From Anniella stebbinsi (lineage: Eukaryota > Chordata > Lepidosauria > Squamata > Anniellidae): a DNA stretch of 64,000 nt. The translations under genes and the position numbers were made by a program. The notes under the pieces are model-generated. The model was not told the origin of the DNA. It worked only from the letters and a program-made list of their open reading frames with translations, and did no database searches. The stretch lies in NCBI GenBank assembly GCA_029215795.1, contig JARDYH010000004.1:213134517-213198516 (forward strand). The letters are read 5' to 3'. Positions 33,877 to 46,383 of this stretch are shown piece after piece. The stretch's first letter is position 1. Each line of letters starts with the position of its first letter.

Positions 33877-36800
33877 CATCTTTCTCGCTCATGGTGGTTT
33901 TTCTAGATGGACATGATGGGATTTTCCAAGTCATGCTGTCTTTTATTGATTCAGGAATTTCCTGATGATTGAGCATGCTTTAATTATGACTGCTTTCTGG
34001 ATGTTGGCGTGGATGTATTTTGGTAGGCCCAGTTTCTGAAGGTTTTCTGTATATTTTTTTGATGTGATGCCGGTGACTGATGTGACTAACAGAATAATTG
34101 TGACCTTTTCCTGTTGCCATAGTTCTTTGACTTCCATGGCCAGTGGTGTATATTTGTCTCTCTTTTCTTCTTCCTTTTCAACAACATTTTTGTCATTCGG
34201 TATTGCTATGCCGATGAGGTATGTGTGTTTTTCTTTTTTGTCTATGAACGTTATGTCTCGTCAGTTGCAAGGTATTGTCTTGTCTGTATGAATTGTTCTG
34301 TCCCAGTATATTTTATGATCTGTATTTTCCAAGATTGTTTCGGGTGAGTATGTATAGTATGGTGTAGGTTGTTTGATAAGGTTGAATTTGATGGCCAGTT
34401 GTTGGTGAATTATGTTTGCAGCTGTATTGTGTCTGTCCGTATAGTCCATTCCTGCCTGTTATATGGTCTATTGTTTCTTGGAACTGATGGCATTTCCTGC
34501 ATAGGTCTGTTGTTACACTGTTATCTTTTATGATGTATTTTTGGTAGTTCTTGGTTACTATAACTTGATCCTGAATAGCTTTTAGGAATCCTTTGATTTC
34601 TGGAAATAGCTCACCCTTCCTGAGCCATTCGTACGATTGCTCTTTGTTTATTTGTGGGTTCTGTATTATGTTGTAGTGCTTCCCATGGAGTACTTTTTGT
34701 GCCCATTTTTCTTTTTTCTCCGCGAGTGTAAGTGGTTGTGTTTGATCTTCATTTTGTAATGCTAGGTTGAGTGGGGTATAGTTTTTATCCGCTTTTACTA
34801 TGGCTTTATGAATGGGGGTGTTTTTGGTGTGGAAGAATTCTCTGAGTGATTTTATCAGTTTAGCATGAATTCTGTTAGTGTCCAGCAGACCTCTTCCTCC
34901 TTCTTTCCTGCTGATTGTTATTCTTTCAATGAATGAGTTGGGATGTAGCATGCGGTGCTTTGTGAGTTTGGTGTGATTGAGTCTGTTTATTTCTTCAAGT
35001 TCAGTGTGTGACCAGTGTATGATTCCAAATGAGTATGTGGGGATGGGTATTGTGTAGGTGTTGATGGCTTTGAAAATGTTTTTCGAGTTGAGTTTAGATT
35101 TTAGGATTTGTGATAGGCGAGTTTTATATTGCATTCTTAGTTGAGGTTTTACTGTGAAGTGATTGATTTATGTTTTGTTGGAATATTTGTATTTGTATGT
35201 TTCATTTTCTTCCATGTTATCTAATATTTCATTATTTAATGTTTCTGATGTTGCTTCTTCTTTCCATATTCCTCTTTCTATGTGTAACAACTTGCATTTT
35301 CCTATCCCAAATTCCATTTTCATGTCTGTCGTCAGTTCTTCAGAGATTTGCAGGAGGCCTTTTATCTGTGTTGAAGTTGAAGCATAGATTTTGATGTCAT
35401 CCATGTATAGGATTGATCCTGTGCTTTGCTTGGTTTTGGTGTTTTACGTCAATGCCGTATGTGTTGTTGTTAAGGGTATTGGATAGTGGATTCAGACACA
35501 GGCAAAACCATAGAGTGCTAAATGCATCACCTTGGAATATGGCATGTTTGATATTTATTTTTTTCTGTCTGTATATGGTCCTTGATGGTTGTTAGGTGTA
35601 TTGTCGTTCTCCATGTCTCCATGAGTCTTGTCAGAAAGTTTTGGATCGAGGAATGCATTTTGTGTATTTCCAGTACTTTTTCAGCCAACTGTGTGGGACT
35701 GAGTCGAAAGCCTTTTTATAGTCTATGTAGCATGTCTGGAGGTTTCTTTTCTGATTTTTCTGTTTGCTTCATGATGATACTGTTTATTATTAACTGTTCT
35801 TTGCATCCTCTGCTGTTCTTTTTACATCCTTTTTGTTCTTCTGTAAGTATATTATGTTGGGTTAGATGTACTTCAAGTTTCTGTGTGAGTGTGGCAGTTA
35901 TAATTTTGTAGTGTTGGAAGGCATGTTATGCTGGGCTTTGGGTATCTGGAGTTTTTGGTTTAATGTTGGTTTTGCCTTTGGTAAGGAATAGGGGGAATAA
36001 GTGTGGGTGTTCTGTGACTGTGTTGATCTGTTGAGTGAGGTATTCAAGTATTGATGTGAGATGTGTGTACCAGAATTTTTGTATTTGGTCCAGGCCGGGT
36101 GCTTTCCAGTTATGTGTCCTTTTTATTGTTTCCTTCAGTTCCCCCGGGGTTATTGAATACTCTGTTTGCTGTGGTAGTTGCCTCTGTCTTTCTTCTTCTA
36201 GTCTTATCCAGCTTGTGCTTTCTTTGTGTTGTCCTGGTTCTGACCAGATATTTTTTTCCAGAATGTGGTTATTTCTTCTTTAGTTGGGGTGTAATGTTGT
36301 TTTCTTTTTTTCTTGCTTATTGTTTGGTATAATAATTTCTCATTTCTTTTAAAGAGAGTGTTTTAGGCTTTTCTTTCATTTGATTCTTTGTATCTTCTTA
36401 GCCTGGTGATCTGGACTGCAAGTTTTTGTTTCAACGTGTCGGGAGCTACTATTGCTGTTTCTTTATTGTTTGCTATGATGTGTTGGGTATTTTTGAGGAT
36501 ATTTTTTGAGCGATTTCCATTTATGTATTGTGTCATTCTTCCTATATCCTTTCGTAGCTTTTCAATTTTGTTTTCAATTCTGATTTGCCATTTTGGTTCG
36601 GTTTCTATGTGTGTGTTGTTGTTTATGGAGAGTTCCTGTTTGTTAAAGGTGAGGCTGCTGTGGCTGCTGCATAGATGACGGGGTCGATTTCTTCTAGGTT
36701 GCTATCGTTGTTAATGCATGTCATAAGTTTTCTATTCATTATGTTTAAGAGTTTCTGTGTGTCCTTGTTAAAGTGTAATCTAGGCAGTGGGTTTCTTTTC

Positions 36801-37540
36801 GTTGGGTCGGTTTCTCTCCATTTTGTTAGATTTGTCTCAATTTCTTCCATCGGTTGCTGCTCTATGTTCATGTTTGTTGTGTCATTGTGTGTTTCAGGTT
36901 GTGGCATTGTCTGGGAATCCTCTGGTGGGGTTGTTGTGTCTAGAGTTGCTGTTTCTTCTATAGATGTTTGTGTGCTTGTTGTTGGTGCATCTGTGCTTTT
37001 CATGTTGGTATTCTGTTGTGCTATTTCTTCCTTAATTTTTTGAATTACATGTTTTGTTAGCCTTTTGTTGTTGGTTAGAACTTTTTTTTTTAATCGATTA
37101 GTCTTTGTTCTGTTACAGTGTCCATTAGGTGGGGGTAGATTTCCAGGAATAGTCTATGAAGTTCTGTTCGGTATCCTAATGCTATTGTTTCGAGTTGAGT
37201 GCTTTTATACTAACAACGCATAACATTTCGTCTGACCAAGCTAAGCATTGCCTTGGGTGTCTCACCTTGGTGGTTGCCTGTGGGACAGACAAAGCACGTC
37301 TGGGGGAGTTTGGGTGGTTGTGCTTTTCCTTATTCATTGCCTGTTTGTTTCCATTTTGGTCAACTGTTAGGTTGTTGCAGTGTTCTTGGCCTTGATGCTG
37401 CCCATTCGAGGCTTTTTTCCTATTGTTTGGAACCATTTTTCCACACTAGTAGGGTGGTTAGCCCTGTCTAGTGGTGGTTGGCTACGGTGCCTTTTGGGTG
37501 AACTAAGCTTCAGGGAGTCATGATGTTATTGTTGGTGGTC
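33844..37540 (-). mobile_element. R4-clade non-LTR retrotransposon, degenerate
   Basis: Reading on the minus strand from about 37540 to 33844: a hydrophilic N-terminal region (37003-36623); an RT region with NWKAPGLDQIQKFW (near 36080) and the catalytic YMDD-type motif (near 35400); a long C-terminal block; and a restriction-enzyme-like endonuclease region. The 3' end is an (AAT)n run, 33844-33877 on the plus strand. A Cys-His knuckle remnant (LCRKCHQF...IDH) before the endonuclease is typical of R2/R4-type elements. Many frameshifts and stops make it inactive. The 5' limit is approximate and no duplication was established. R4 assignment rests on motif recognition. Confidence 0.75.
34313..35134 (-). 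pseudogene. R4-type ORF fragment, C-terminal half
   Basis: This 273-residue open frame is the longest intact piece of the R4-type element. It starts downstream of the RT active site, runs through HMLHPNSFIERITISRKEGG-like thumb/linker sequence (RKEGGRGLLD) and ends in the Cys-His region, CRKCHQFQETIDH near residue 215-228. The expected final Cys of the knuckle seems lost (HITGRNG). The endonuclease continues in other frames at 34449-34261 and 34137-33943, where KLGLPKYIH and ACSIIRKFL mark the C-terminus. The fragmentation shows pseudogene status. Confidence 0.7.
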
Positions 37541-40482
37541 TCTTCAAGAGTTGAATTAATCAACTCCCTAGCCTGGGGTTCATTTTTTCTACAGAGAGCT
37601 CCTCCTTATGCCATGGCACAACAAACCATCTTAGTCCACTCTACACAACTGATTGGAAGAGGTATTCGAATGCACCTGCTGGAAAGGATCAAAGAAGAGC
37701 TCCTGGCTCCCTATCTGAGCCTCCTTCAGATTTAATTTTGAGGAACCCAGAGAGAGAGAGAGAGAGAGAGAGAACTTGTTGGATGTTATTTTCAAAATAC
37801 TTAGATTGTTCTTATTAAAGTAAATGATAAATATCTGCACATGTAGAGAACCGGATGCATTCTGGAGTGTATGATCTAATCCTCTGCACAGATTCGAATC
37901 ACATATCCTGAAAGTTCTGATGAACAGTTCAATGGTACTCCACTTGAGAGATGGAAATGTTATGCTTTTGATAGATGTAACCTGTACTAGGATGTAACAA
38001 CTTACCTTGCATACATTGGCAAAATAAGAGAGGGATGGGGGAGGGAGAGAGAGAGAGAGAGAGAGGTTTTACCTGATGGAAGAAGTGCAGTATAAGCTCT
38101 GATACAAGAATTAGAAAATAGGGTTGTAGGGGAGAAGGCAAAAACACAGACTGAGTCCTGAATATTGAAAGCTCACCAAGGTGTTCTTTGTAACAAATTA
38201 CCACCTATCTGGTTAATGAACTGCCAGTTTCATGTATTGGTAGCCTCAAGGTAGGTACCAATCTCAGATCAGAAGTTCTCTGGCAGTAGCAATAATAAGA
38301 AAACAAATACACTGTGATACTGGTCAAGTAGCTGCTGATATAGAATTACTTATAAGAAATGACTTGCAGTATAAATTAGGCATTCTCCAAAGATTTTAGT
38401 CATTTCTAGAGCTTTTCCTATTTTGAGGCAGAGTAAAGACTTGCCCTGAAGGTGTTTTTGATCTGTTCCCCACTTGGTTGGTCAACAAAATAGATATTTT
38501 ATTCTGATTGTATTTGTGGCAATGGCAAACAAATAAATAATAAAAAAAATGGCCCAACAAATCCACAGAAGCAGAAATTAATGCCCAAGGGTGAATTTTC
38601 AAGACTATCACTAGTTCATATTGCAAATATTTTTCATAGCTCTAACTATATTCAAATCTGGGTGGTTATTTCGGCTAGAACAAAATCATAGGAAGAAATA
38701 ACTGCAAGTTGTCTTGCATTTTTCATTTAATCATTTTATAACTTTCTTTATGCTTATTCATCCCATGGTTTTACAATTCAACCAGAAAATTAGGTAGACA
38801 TCTGAAATTCCACTACTTGTCTAAACTGTAAGTGTGCAGCCGTCTCATCCCCCCACAGCCTCAAGCCTTACAGGTCTCGCTTCCCTCATGCCACCTCCCT
38901 GCAAAACTTTGATCATCTTTTCATTTGTATGCCACTTTTCCAAGGCAAAAACATGCTCAAAATGGTGTATAGCAACATCAAAAAAATTATATTAAAATAT
39001 ACAGCAACATTTTCCAATAATTCACTAACAATCTTATGTAAACTGCCCAGAGAGCTTTGGCTATGGGGAGATATACAAATGCAATAAATAACAATTACAA
39101 ATCACTACAACATTTTAATGTTCAAATATATAGGCCTATACATTTTCATAAATATGCAGTAAGATCAAACAATTGATTACGATGGATCAAACTAAGGCCT
39201 CAGAAAAGAGTTTTTTTTAAAAAAAAAAACCCAACTGAATCAAAGTTTGTTGCCTCACAAATCCTAAGTAAGAACCCATCTTGTCAGTCTTTAAGCACAT
39301 TCAGAAGTATCAGGAACAATCTTTGTAACTGGAGGAAGTCAGGGTCCTGCCCTCCTAGGACAGATGGAAATGAGCCAGGCAGAGGAGCAGGGACCAGGTC
39401 TTGCAGTCCTCACTGCTAGGTGATTTTTAGGCACCATAAATCCTCCAACTCATCAGGTCCAGAAAAACAGACAGATAAGAACACCCCCACCCCATGCTTC
39501 ACTTCCTTCATTTTGATGTCTCACCCGCCCTCTGGCTTATACTGAGAATCCTCTCACCATGAGCCAGAGGGCAGATGAGCTCTCTGGAGAGCTTCATTGC
39601 CTGGAGAAGCAGCCAGGATAGCTCTTTGGATAGCCATGCCTGACTCTGAGGGAATCCTTCCTCAGAGCCAGACATAGCTATCCAGCTCTTTGTTTAGCAA
39701 GCGCTAATAGAGGATGGGCAGTTGCTCAGAAGGAGAGGTGTCCTGGGAGATCACTTGCAGCACAAGCAATCTCCTATAACACCTCTGCATCCAGCCAATG
39801 CCTGGCTCTGAGGAAAGACTCGCTCAGAGCTAGGCATTTGTGTCCATGGCAACAACAGTGATGGGGAATGATGGCAAGGTGTATGGGTGGACATGGCGAT
39901 GGAAAGGGATGGGAGTGGTGCAACAAGAGCTGCAGCAATGGTGAGGAGTGGGTGGGTGAATAGGTGGGAGGGGGCACATGGCAGTGGCCTGCTCTCCCAC
40001 TTCAGGCAGCAGAAGAGCTTGCACCATCACTATTTATTTAACATAATACTACATATTTGTCATCTACAGCAGAAGCAATATATTCAAGTACCTAACCAGG
40101 CAGCTAGCACTGCTGAAAAGTCTTTTACCCATCAACACTGAGTTGCTGACACAACATGTCAAAAATAAAGCAAGTTGATGTACTTGGTTCAAACTGGAAT
40201 AATTTAAACATTTTTAAAATCAATTTAAATTTTCTTCTGAAATGCGTTCAAGGATAAATAGGTTTCATTCCCCCTCTCCCCAGAAGAAATTGCAAATGTT
40301 GTCGGTAACGAAAGATAATATTCAATGTGAAAATGCCTAATAACATTTTGAAGCAATTTCATGGAGATTCAATACAAATACATCAAACCTTTCTATTGCA
40401 GTAGTTTAGCAGATGTTAAAATGATATCTTTCATTAGACTCATGGTCCGTTAATGCCATTTAAAATATTTCAATTTTAATTG
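37541..40482. other. No gene; (GA)n tracts, LINE scrap and hairpins
   Basis: (GA)n lies at 37749-37773 and 38043-38065. About 38930-39085 reads GTAAACTGCCCAGAGAGCTT then ATACAAATGCAATAAATA, an old LINE 3' end on the plus strand. 39628-39681 and 39800-39836 form imperfect hairpins sharing the word TGGCTCTGAGG. The rest is unassigned. Confidence 0.45.
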
Positions 40483-40860
40483 AACAAAAATATTATTTTT
40501 ATTGATTTATCAATCAAATTTATATCTCATCTTTCCACCAAAATGGTGCTCAAGGCAGCAAACAATAATAAAATTGAGATTATTCTTTTAGTTAAAACTG
40601 AACAGAAAAATCAAATCAATTTAAAACACAATTTAAAACAGAAACAATTAATTAAATTAACAGCACTGAATCCATTAAAGTGCCATTCAGTAGCAAGTCA
40701 ACTCAGAATTCCAAAGGCCTACTGGAATAAAAAAAAGTCTTTGCTAGCCGGCTGAAGTTCATCAGAGATGGAGCCAACCAAGCCTGCTTCTGCTGGGAGT
40801 TCCAGAGCCTTGGAACAACCTCTGAGAAATATATACAAATGGAAATGGGTTATAGCTATG
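40483..40860 (-). mobile_element. L2-type LINE 3' fragment
   Basis: The minus strand encodes PRLWNS near 40800 and then ...APSLMNF...KTF, the L2/CR1 ORF2 C-terminal pattern with frame damage. A 3' UTR follows with GCCTTGAGCACCATTTTGGT and GATATAAATTTGATTGATAA at the end. 5' truncated. Confidence 0.6.
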
Positions 40861-41790
40861 TATAGTTCTGAGGTATTTATATGTTCAGGCAGACCTTGGA
40901 ATTGTACAAATCTCTGAGGGATGAACAGACCTGTTAGGATTATTTTAGTTTCATTAATTTAATTTAAAAGGTGAGTTCATTAATATATGTTTGCATAGAA
41001 GAGCAAATTAACTATGCTGGAACTTTCCTATTCAAACTCCCATTTCACCTAAATTATGCATTTGTGGCCTTTAGCCAGAGAAGAAGCTTCTGGCAAATAC
41101 TCAGTTTAATTTGACAAGGTGTGTTATATACGGTACTTTAAAATGATGGAAGGGTGAATTTTTGTGGAACTTTCCAAAAATGTGGCAAATGTTTTTTATT
41201 ACTTTTTTTCATGGAAGCCATCTGTCAAAAATGTTTTGGACAACTTTTTTTTTAAAAAAAAAATCAGTGTTTTGGGAGAAAACTGACATCACCGGACCTC
41301 CAGATGCAAAAGCTGAAACTAGTTCCATGGGAGACCTTGTAGTTTTCCTTTGATTTATATAAAATTATCCCTAACTAAGTGGGAAAGGGAGAACATCTTA
41401 ACTTTTGTGCCACAATAAAAAAAAACACATTTTGCTCCTTCAAAGTGTTAAGTATGTTGCATAAATTAAATGCTTAACATCCCATTAACTCCATTTTTAT
41501 TCCAGTTTGTAATACACAGCAAAAAGTGAACAAGTAAAAGGGCAGTGTATACTTATGCAAGGTACAGTATGACTAACCAACCATTGCATGCCTTTTGGGG
41601 GGTGGGCTATCTGATATAATATACAATATATAATAAAACATTTAAAAGGGTGAACAAACAAGAAGAAATAATATTCCCTGCTCTGGGAGCAAAAATGCTG
41701 AAGGGTAATGTAGAAACGTTTAAAATACTTAAAATGAAATATTTTTGGAAACTTGAGAAACTGAAATTGCATATGTCAAGAGTACAATAA
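40861..41790. other. No gene recognised
   Basis: AT-rich DNA with poly-A and poly-T stretches. No assigned element. Confidence 0.35.
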
Positions 41791-41909
41791 TGATGTCAAA
41801 GAAGTCAACGGCGAAGTTTACAAGGGATGCAACGATGCTGCATTTTTGGTCCGCTGTTGAAATTCTAACCTAGTGGTGGCCTTCAGCCACATTAAAATAT
41901 GCAAACTTT

Positions 41910-42115
41910 CAGCAACATATGCTTCTTTGCAGAGGTGTGCAAATTTCCCAGCAAATATTTTCACTCCAGAAACTTAACAAGTATAAAATGAGATCTCATC
42001 TAACAGATGATCATTTTGAAAACATCCTGAAAACTGCCACTCTTAATCTCACTCCGGAAATCGCACAAATGTCATCACAAAAGAAATGCAACCTAACTAC
42101 CAGCCAATTCCTGAC
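41910..42115 (+). pseudogene. hAT transposase C-terminal remnant
   Basis: The plus-strand frame 41919-42230 contains LNKYKMRSHLTDDHFENILK followed by TATLNLTPEI. This corresponds to the C-terminal dimerisation segment of hAT transposases and hAT-derived proteins of the GTF2IRD2/ZBED type (pattern NK-RSRLTDEH-...-L). Upstream of about 41910 I see no readable continuation with the expected WXX-type residues, so this is a short decayed fossil rather than a domesticated gene. The frame downstream of about 42110 is read-through. Clade is inferred from one conserved block. Confidence 0.65.
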
Positions 42116-42277
42116 ATCTACTATGATCTTGCTAACATTATGCAAACTGTTTCAACGTTTTCCTGATATAAAATCATGCACAGTAGCAAGCAGTATATTA
42201 AAAAATAAGGATCGTTTGCCTGACAGCTGAACTAATAATTTCTATAATAACGCAAATTATATGCAAAATATCCTAAC

Positions 42278-42773
42278 TATTGCTGGGCCAAATCCTGCCC
42301 CCTATTTACGAGAACATTTTTACTCTCCCTGAGAAAGAGGCATTGTTTTTTCTGTCTCTTTTGCGGGGGGGGGGAGGGAATTTGGAGAATTTCCTCCTCG
42401 GGGAGAGGGCCAGAATTTCCACATACCTTTTTAAAGTGTAGCCAGAGGCTGAGGCACCTTCTTTCTATTATTTTTTTATTTAAAAAAACATAAACAAAAC
42501 ACCCCTGGCACTTGGAGGAGCCCGGCAGTTCTTAGTGAATGCCTATTTGAGACCATGAGACCTCCTGGGCTCCTGCAAGTGCTGGGGGCACTTAAACAAA
42601 AATAGAAAGAAGATCCTCAACATTTAAATGGTATGTGGAAACCCTGTCCCCCTCCCCAAGGAGAAAATTCTCCAAAATTCTAACCTCCCTCAGCTCTTTT
42701 GCCTGAGTTTTCATCCCCCCCCCCACCCTGAAATGCTGAAAATGGAATGGTCAACATTTTTGGCACAGCACTA
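42278..42773. mobile_element. Long-hairpin hAT-like element (496 bp)
   Basis: The ends TATTGCTGGGCCAAA and TTTGGCACAGCACTA are imperfect inverted copies. Most of the interior is a long inverted repeat: GGAGAATTTCCTCC, TTCTTTCTATT and CACTTGGAGGAGCCC on the left have complements on the right. Flanks ATCCTAAC (42270-42277) and ATTTTAAC (42774-42781) agree at 6/8 with two C/T differences, compatible with an aged 8-bp duplication. It has no coding potential. Confidence 0.62.
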
Positions 42774-43074
42774 ATTTTAACAACACTAATTGGTGGGACA
42801 GAGGTGGGGCAGATAAACTGATGGAATCTTCTAGGTCATGATTTTCAGAGAGCTATATTATATGGCTACAACAAATATATTGAACCATGCAAAGTGGCAC
42901 TACATGTTTTTGGTCATTGTGAATATAGATCAGAGTTTGAGCACTGGTGGAGAAACCTCAATATCCCCACATCTTTTTTTCCCCAATTATGATTTTTCTT
43001 GTTTTCAAACATTATCCCCTCATCTTCTAAGGTACCATACATTTCTGCAAAAGACAGAAGCACCATGTAGGTTA

Positions 43075-43720
43075 TTTAATTATTATTAACACCATGTTAG
43101 CTGCTAAATGTCTTCTGGGTGGTGTACAACAATAAACTCTTAGAAAAAGAACAGTAAACAGTGAAAACTTTAAAATATTAAAACTATTATATTTTGATGA
43201 ATGGCTAAATTGAAAAGTTGCATCATTATACACTTTCTAAAGACGAAGAGAGCGGGAGCCAATCTTAAGTGTAGAGGATGTGCATTCCATATTTTGGGGG
43301 CAACACAGAAAAAAGCCCTTTCACATGTGCCTGGCGAAGAGACCTCTGTGGGTAATGGTACCCTTAAAATGGCCTCTCCTCCAGATCTTAATACTAGGAC
43401 AGGGTCTCAGAGAGACAAGTTCTATGTTTCATTAGGGCTTTAAAGCTTAAAACCAAGATCTAAAAATGCACCCGGTAAGCAATTGGCAACCACTGGAGGT
43501 CTTTCAGGACAGGTGTAATATGCATCAGTTAGAACCTAGTTGCTGTACTTTGCAACAATTGTAGCTTCTGGACACTCTTCAGGGGTAGCCCCATCTAGCT
43601 TACATTGCAATTGTCTAAATATGATGTGCCCTAGGCATGGATAACTGTTGCCAACTCAGACCAATTCAGAAAGGGTTGCATCAAGAGTAATTGTACAAAT
43701 GTGTCCCTTGCCGCCACCAC
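43075..43720 (-). mobile_element. L2-type LINE ORF2 fragment
   Basis: On the minus strand from about 43630 downward the broken frames read MGLPLKSVQKLQLLQ, then LKDLQWLPIAYRVHF and SFKALMK, the diagnostic segment after the RT domain in L2/CR1-clade LINEs. Remnants of the FSVxAPxLWN region follow near 43300. There are many stops and frame changes. An A-rich 3' UTR precedes it at 43075-43190. Confidence 0.7.
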
Positions 43721-45695
43721 ATCCTGAAGATCCAGGATGAAGAAGTGCTCCCAAGCTACAGGCCTGATCATTCAGGGGTAGTGCAACAGGTTGAATTTCA
43801 ATTTATATTATATGAATTGCATATTATTATTTTGCAAATAATCCAAAGAAAGAATACCAGATCTGGAATATATTGATTGATATGTAGTGAAGATACTCAC
43901 TGCTATAGTCTCTTTTAAGAGACACAAAATAAATTATACTTTCATATCTAATGAGAATTAACCTACCCAAACTATATGAAATCATTCAGTCAATGATCTG
44001 AATTTAAAAAAAGGTTTAATTTTCATGCATACACAATTATACTGTAATCAAGGTGTCTCATGAACTGCATTACTTGACATTTGTTACTTCCACACAATTT
44101 AGCCGTAGGGAATATATGTACAATACAACAAAAACATTTTTCTCTCTACGTCTTTGATTAACCCCATCTTCTTTGTTTCAGAAGTAGGTAAGGTTCCACT
44201 ACCCTTGACAAAACTCTATGTGAGATAAAACATGCATATTCTTTCAAACAAAAGAAAAAGAAAGAAAATGTGTAGCCGTTAGGCTGGTTATATGGTTTGA
44301 AGAAGACTTCTATGCAATTTTGAATTTTTCTCTTCAGAGTTGATCCAATAAAAAAGTATTGCCTGAACCATTTTGATTCCTATAGAGCATAAAGCTCACG
44401 AAGTATCGTGTACTCAATATCTTTCATTGCTCATTGTATACAAGTATTTGTAGAACAATAACAACAAAAATATCCCTCTTCCCTAATAATGCACTGATGC
44501 CAATAAAGAGTGAACAACAAAAGTAAGCAAATATATCATGTTTACTTATTTGCTTCTAAAAATGCATAGGATTTTGTCCTTAATGTATGTTCGCATCAAG
44601 CCTTTTCAGTATATCTATCCCTCATGTGATGTGGAAAGAGTGCAGATGTGCCAGCTGGCCAATCCCTGCTACTTCGTGAACCTGCTGCTGAAACTATGCT
44701 GGAGGGCGAAGATGAGCATGGGGAGCTGTGCCACCACAGCCTCAAACACTAGGCCTAGATGAGCACACCCCTCTCAGGCTAAGCACCACCACTTAAATAC
44801 CTGAGGGAATTAACACCCTTTTCCCTTATAGCAGAGGGGAAAAGGGTGTTAAGGGTTATGAATAAGGTCCTCCTGTGAGTATGTTGGCTGAAGGTGTAAA
44901 TGATATGTGTTTCTTTATTAAACTGATAGAGCAGGTTACAAATCCAAGCTGACATGTGTTTTGTGGTAGCAAAAAACAAAATAAAACATTTATTGTTGTT
45001 AACAGTTCTTTCAAATCAATTTAACACCTGCCTATTCTTAACACTTCTAATATTCTTACTAATAATCCTAAATCTTTATAATCTCTTCATACACTCCTGA
45101 CTAGAACACACACAGCTATCATCCACACAACCAAGACAATAAAATGATAAGACGTTGAGATAATCGAAAACACTCCCTCACACTATATATATTCCTCCCC
45201 CCTCCCTTTCCCAGCATCATCAGCCACACCCACTCAGTCCAACGTTCTGCACACTCCAGACATACTAATCCAGACATACATAGGGAGACGGAAATGTGGG
45301 GTATCGTCACAGGAGCCCACTCTACTTGTGTAGGCCCTCTGCATAACTTAGAACACTCATTGCACAGGGGGCAATGTTGCAAGGATGCTTATCCCTCTAA
45401 TGAGCATTAACATCTAGGCCATCTCACCAGTTATCAAGCATACAATAATCAAGGGCAGAGGAACGAAGTGATGAACATCCAATGAACCTGTTAACCAAGC
45501 TAATATGTTGGCAATAACTGTTAAGACAATAGTAAATGACTCTGAAGTGAAAATGGACGTTATGCTCTATGGTTCAAATTGGTTCAAATGATACTTCTTT
45601 TATTGGAACAGCTCTGAAGATATAAATTTCAAATCACATACAACCCTTCTGCAAACAACATAACCAATGGAACAGTCATGCAGGGAACTTTCACA
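43721..45695. other. No gene recognised
   Basis: Mostly AT-rich DNA. A short near-perfect inverted pair, AACACCCTTTTCCC and GGGAAAAGGGTGTT, sits at 44812-44851. No other element assigned. Confidence 0.4.
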
Positions 45696-45802
45696 CAGGC
45701 CCTGTTCAGAAGGCAACTTAAGCCACGGCTTTAACCACGGTGAATAAGGAAGGCAAAATGCTTTATTCACCATGGATAAGGTGCCTTCTGAATGGGGCCA
45801 CA
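45696..45802. mobile_element. Small palindromic MITE (about 107 bp)
   Basis: GGCCCTGTTCAGAAGGCAAC at the left and GTGCCTTCTGAATGGGGCC at the right are inverted copies, and the inner CACGGTGAATAA pairs with TTATTCACCATGG. Flanks share only ACA, so the superfamily is unresolved. Confidence 0.5.
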
Positions 45803-45884
45803 GAGAGAGCAGGCTGCAGACCTTTGTTCTATAGTGGGAAGTAGGCAGCGGGCCTTGGTGAAGGGGACCTGACAAAGGGGGCAG

Positions 45885-46034
45885 AGCCAGTGATTGACAA
45901 TATGCTAAGCCACTTGTTAACCATGCAGTGTGACTTATTTTTCAAGAACAAGCCACCTTGTTGGGTTGGTCAGGGTGGTTAATAAGAAACCCTGTGGGAA
46001 AGGTTCTGGGTTCAGACAACATGCTAATCCATGG
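45885..46034. mobile_element. Left part of an older MITE interrupted by L1
   Basis: The sequence CTGGGTTCAGACAACATGCT resembles the end CTGGGTTCAGACAACACGAT of the element at 62410-62961. It resumes after the L1 at 51552 (TTCAACGAATACCCCATG). The last 17 bp, 46018-46034, are the L1 target duplication. Outer limits are approximate. Confidence 0.5.
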
Positions 46035-46383
46035 GGGCGGAGTTTGTCTCTCCTCTCTCAGGAGATTAAAGAAAAAGAAGATTATCCCAATTAAGAAAAC
46101 ATCAAACTGTAAGTGGAGATAAATGTTAAGTACGGGAATTATCAAAGAATAAAAAGAAGATAATTGTGAGGCTGTAGATAAACCAGCTGCCTGGCATTTT
46201 AACCAGTCGGGAGAACAGCCAAGCTGGGACTGGAATAACAATTGGTGCATATCTCTGTTAATACAATTTTAAACAAAATAAAGAAGAATTTGTACTTACG
46301 GAGGACTCTGGACAGTATTTGCTAATTAGTTAATTAGCAGAGACTTTAATAAGAGGCAGTAGAGAGCTGTAATGCTGTAACTG

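Noticed and set aside
35163..37043. Series of plus-strand open frames rich in Phe, Leu, Ser and Cys
   Set aside because: They are antisense shadows of the minus-strand R4-type element; apparent membrane-like hydrophobicity comes from the complement of A-rich coding DNA.
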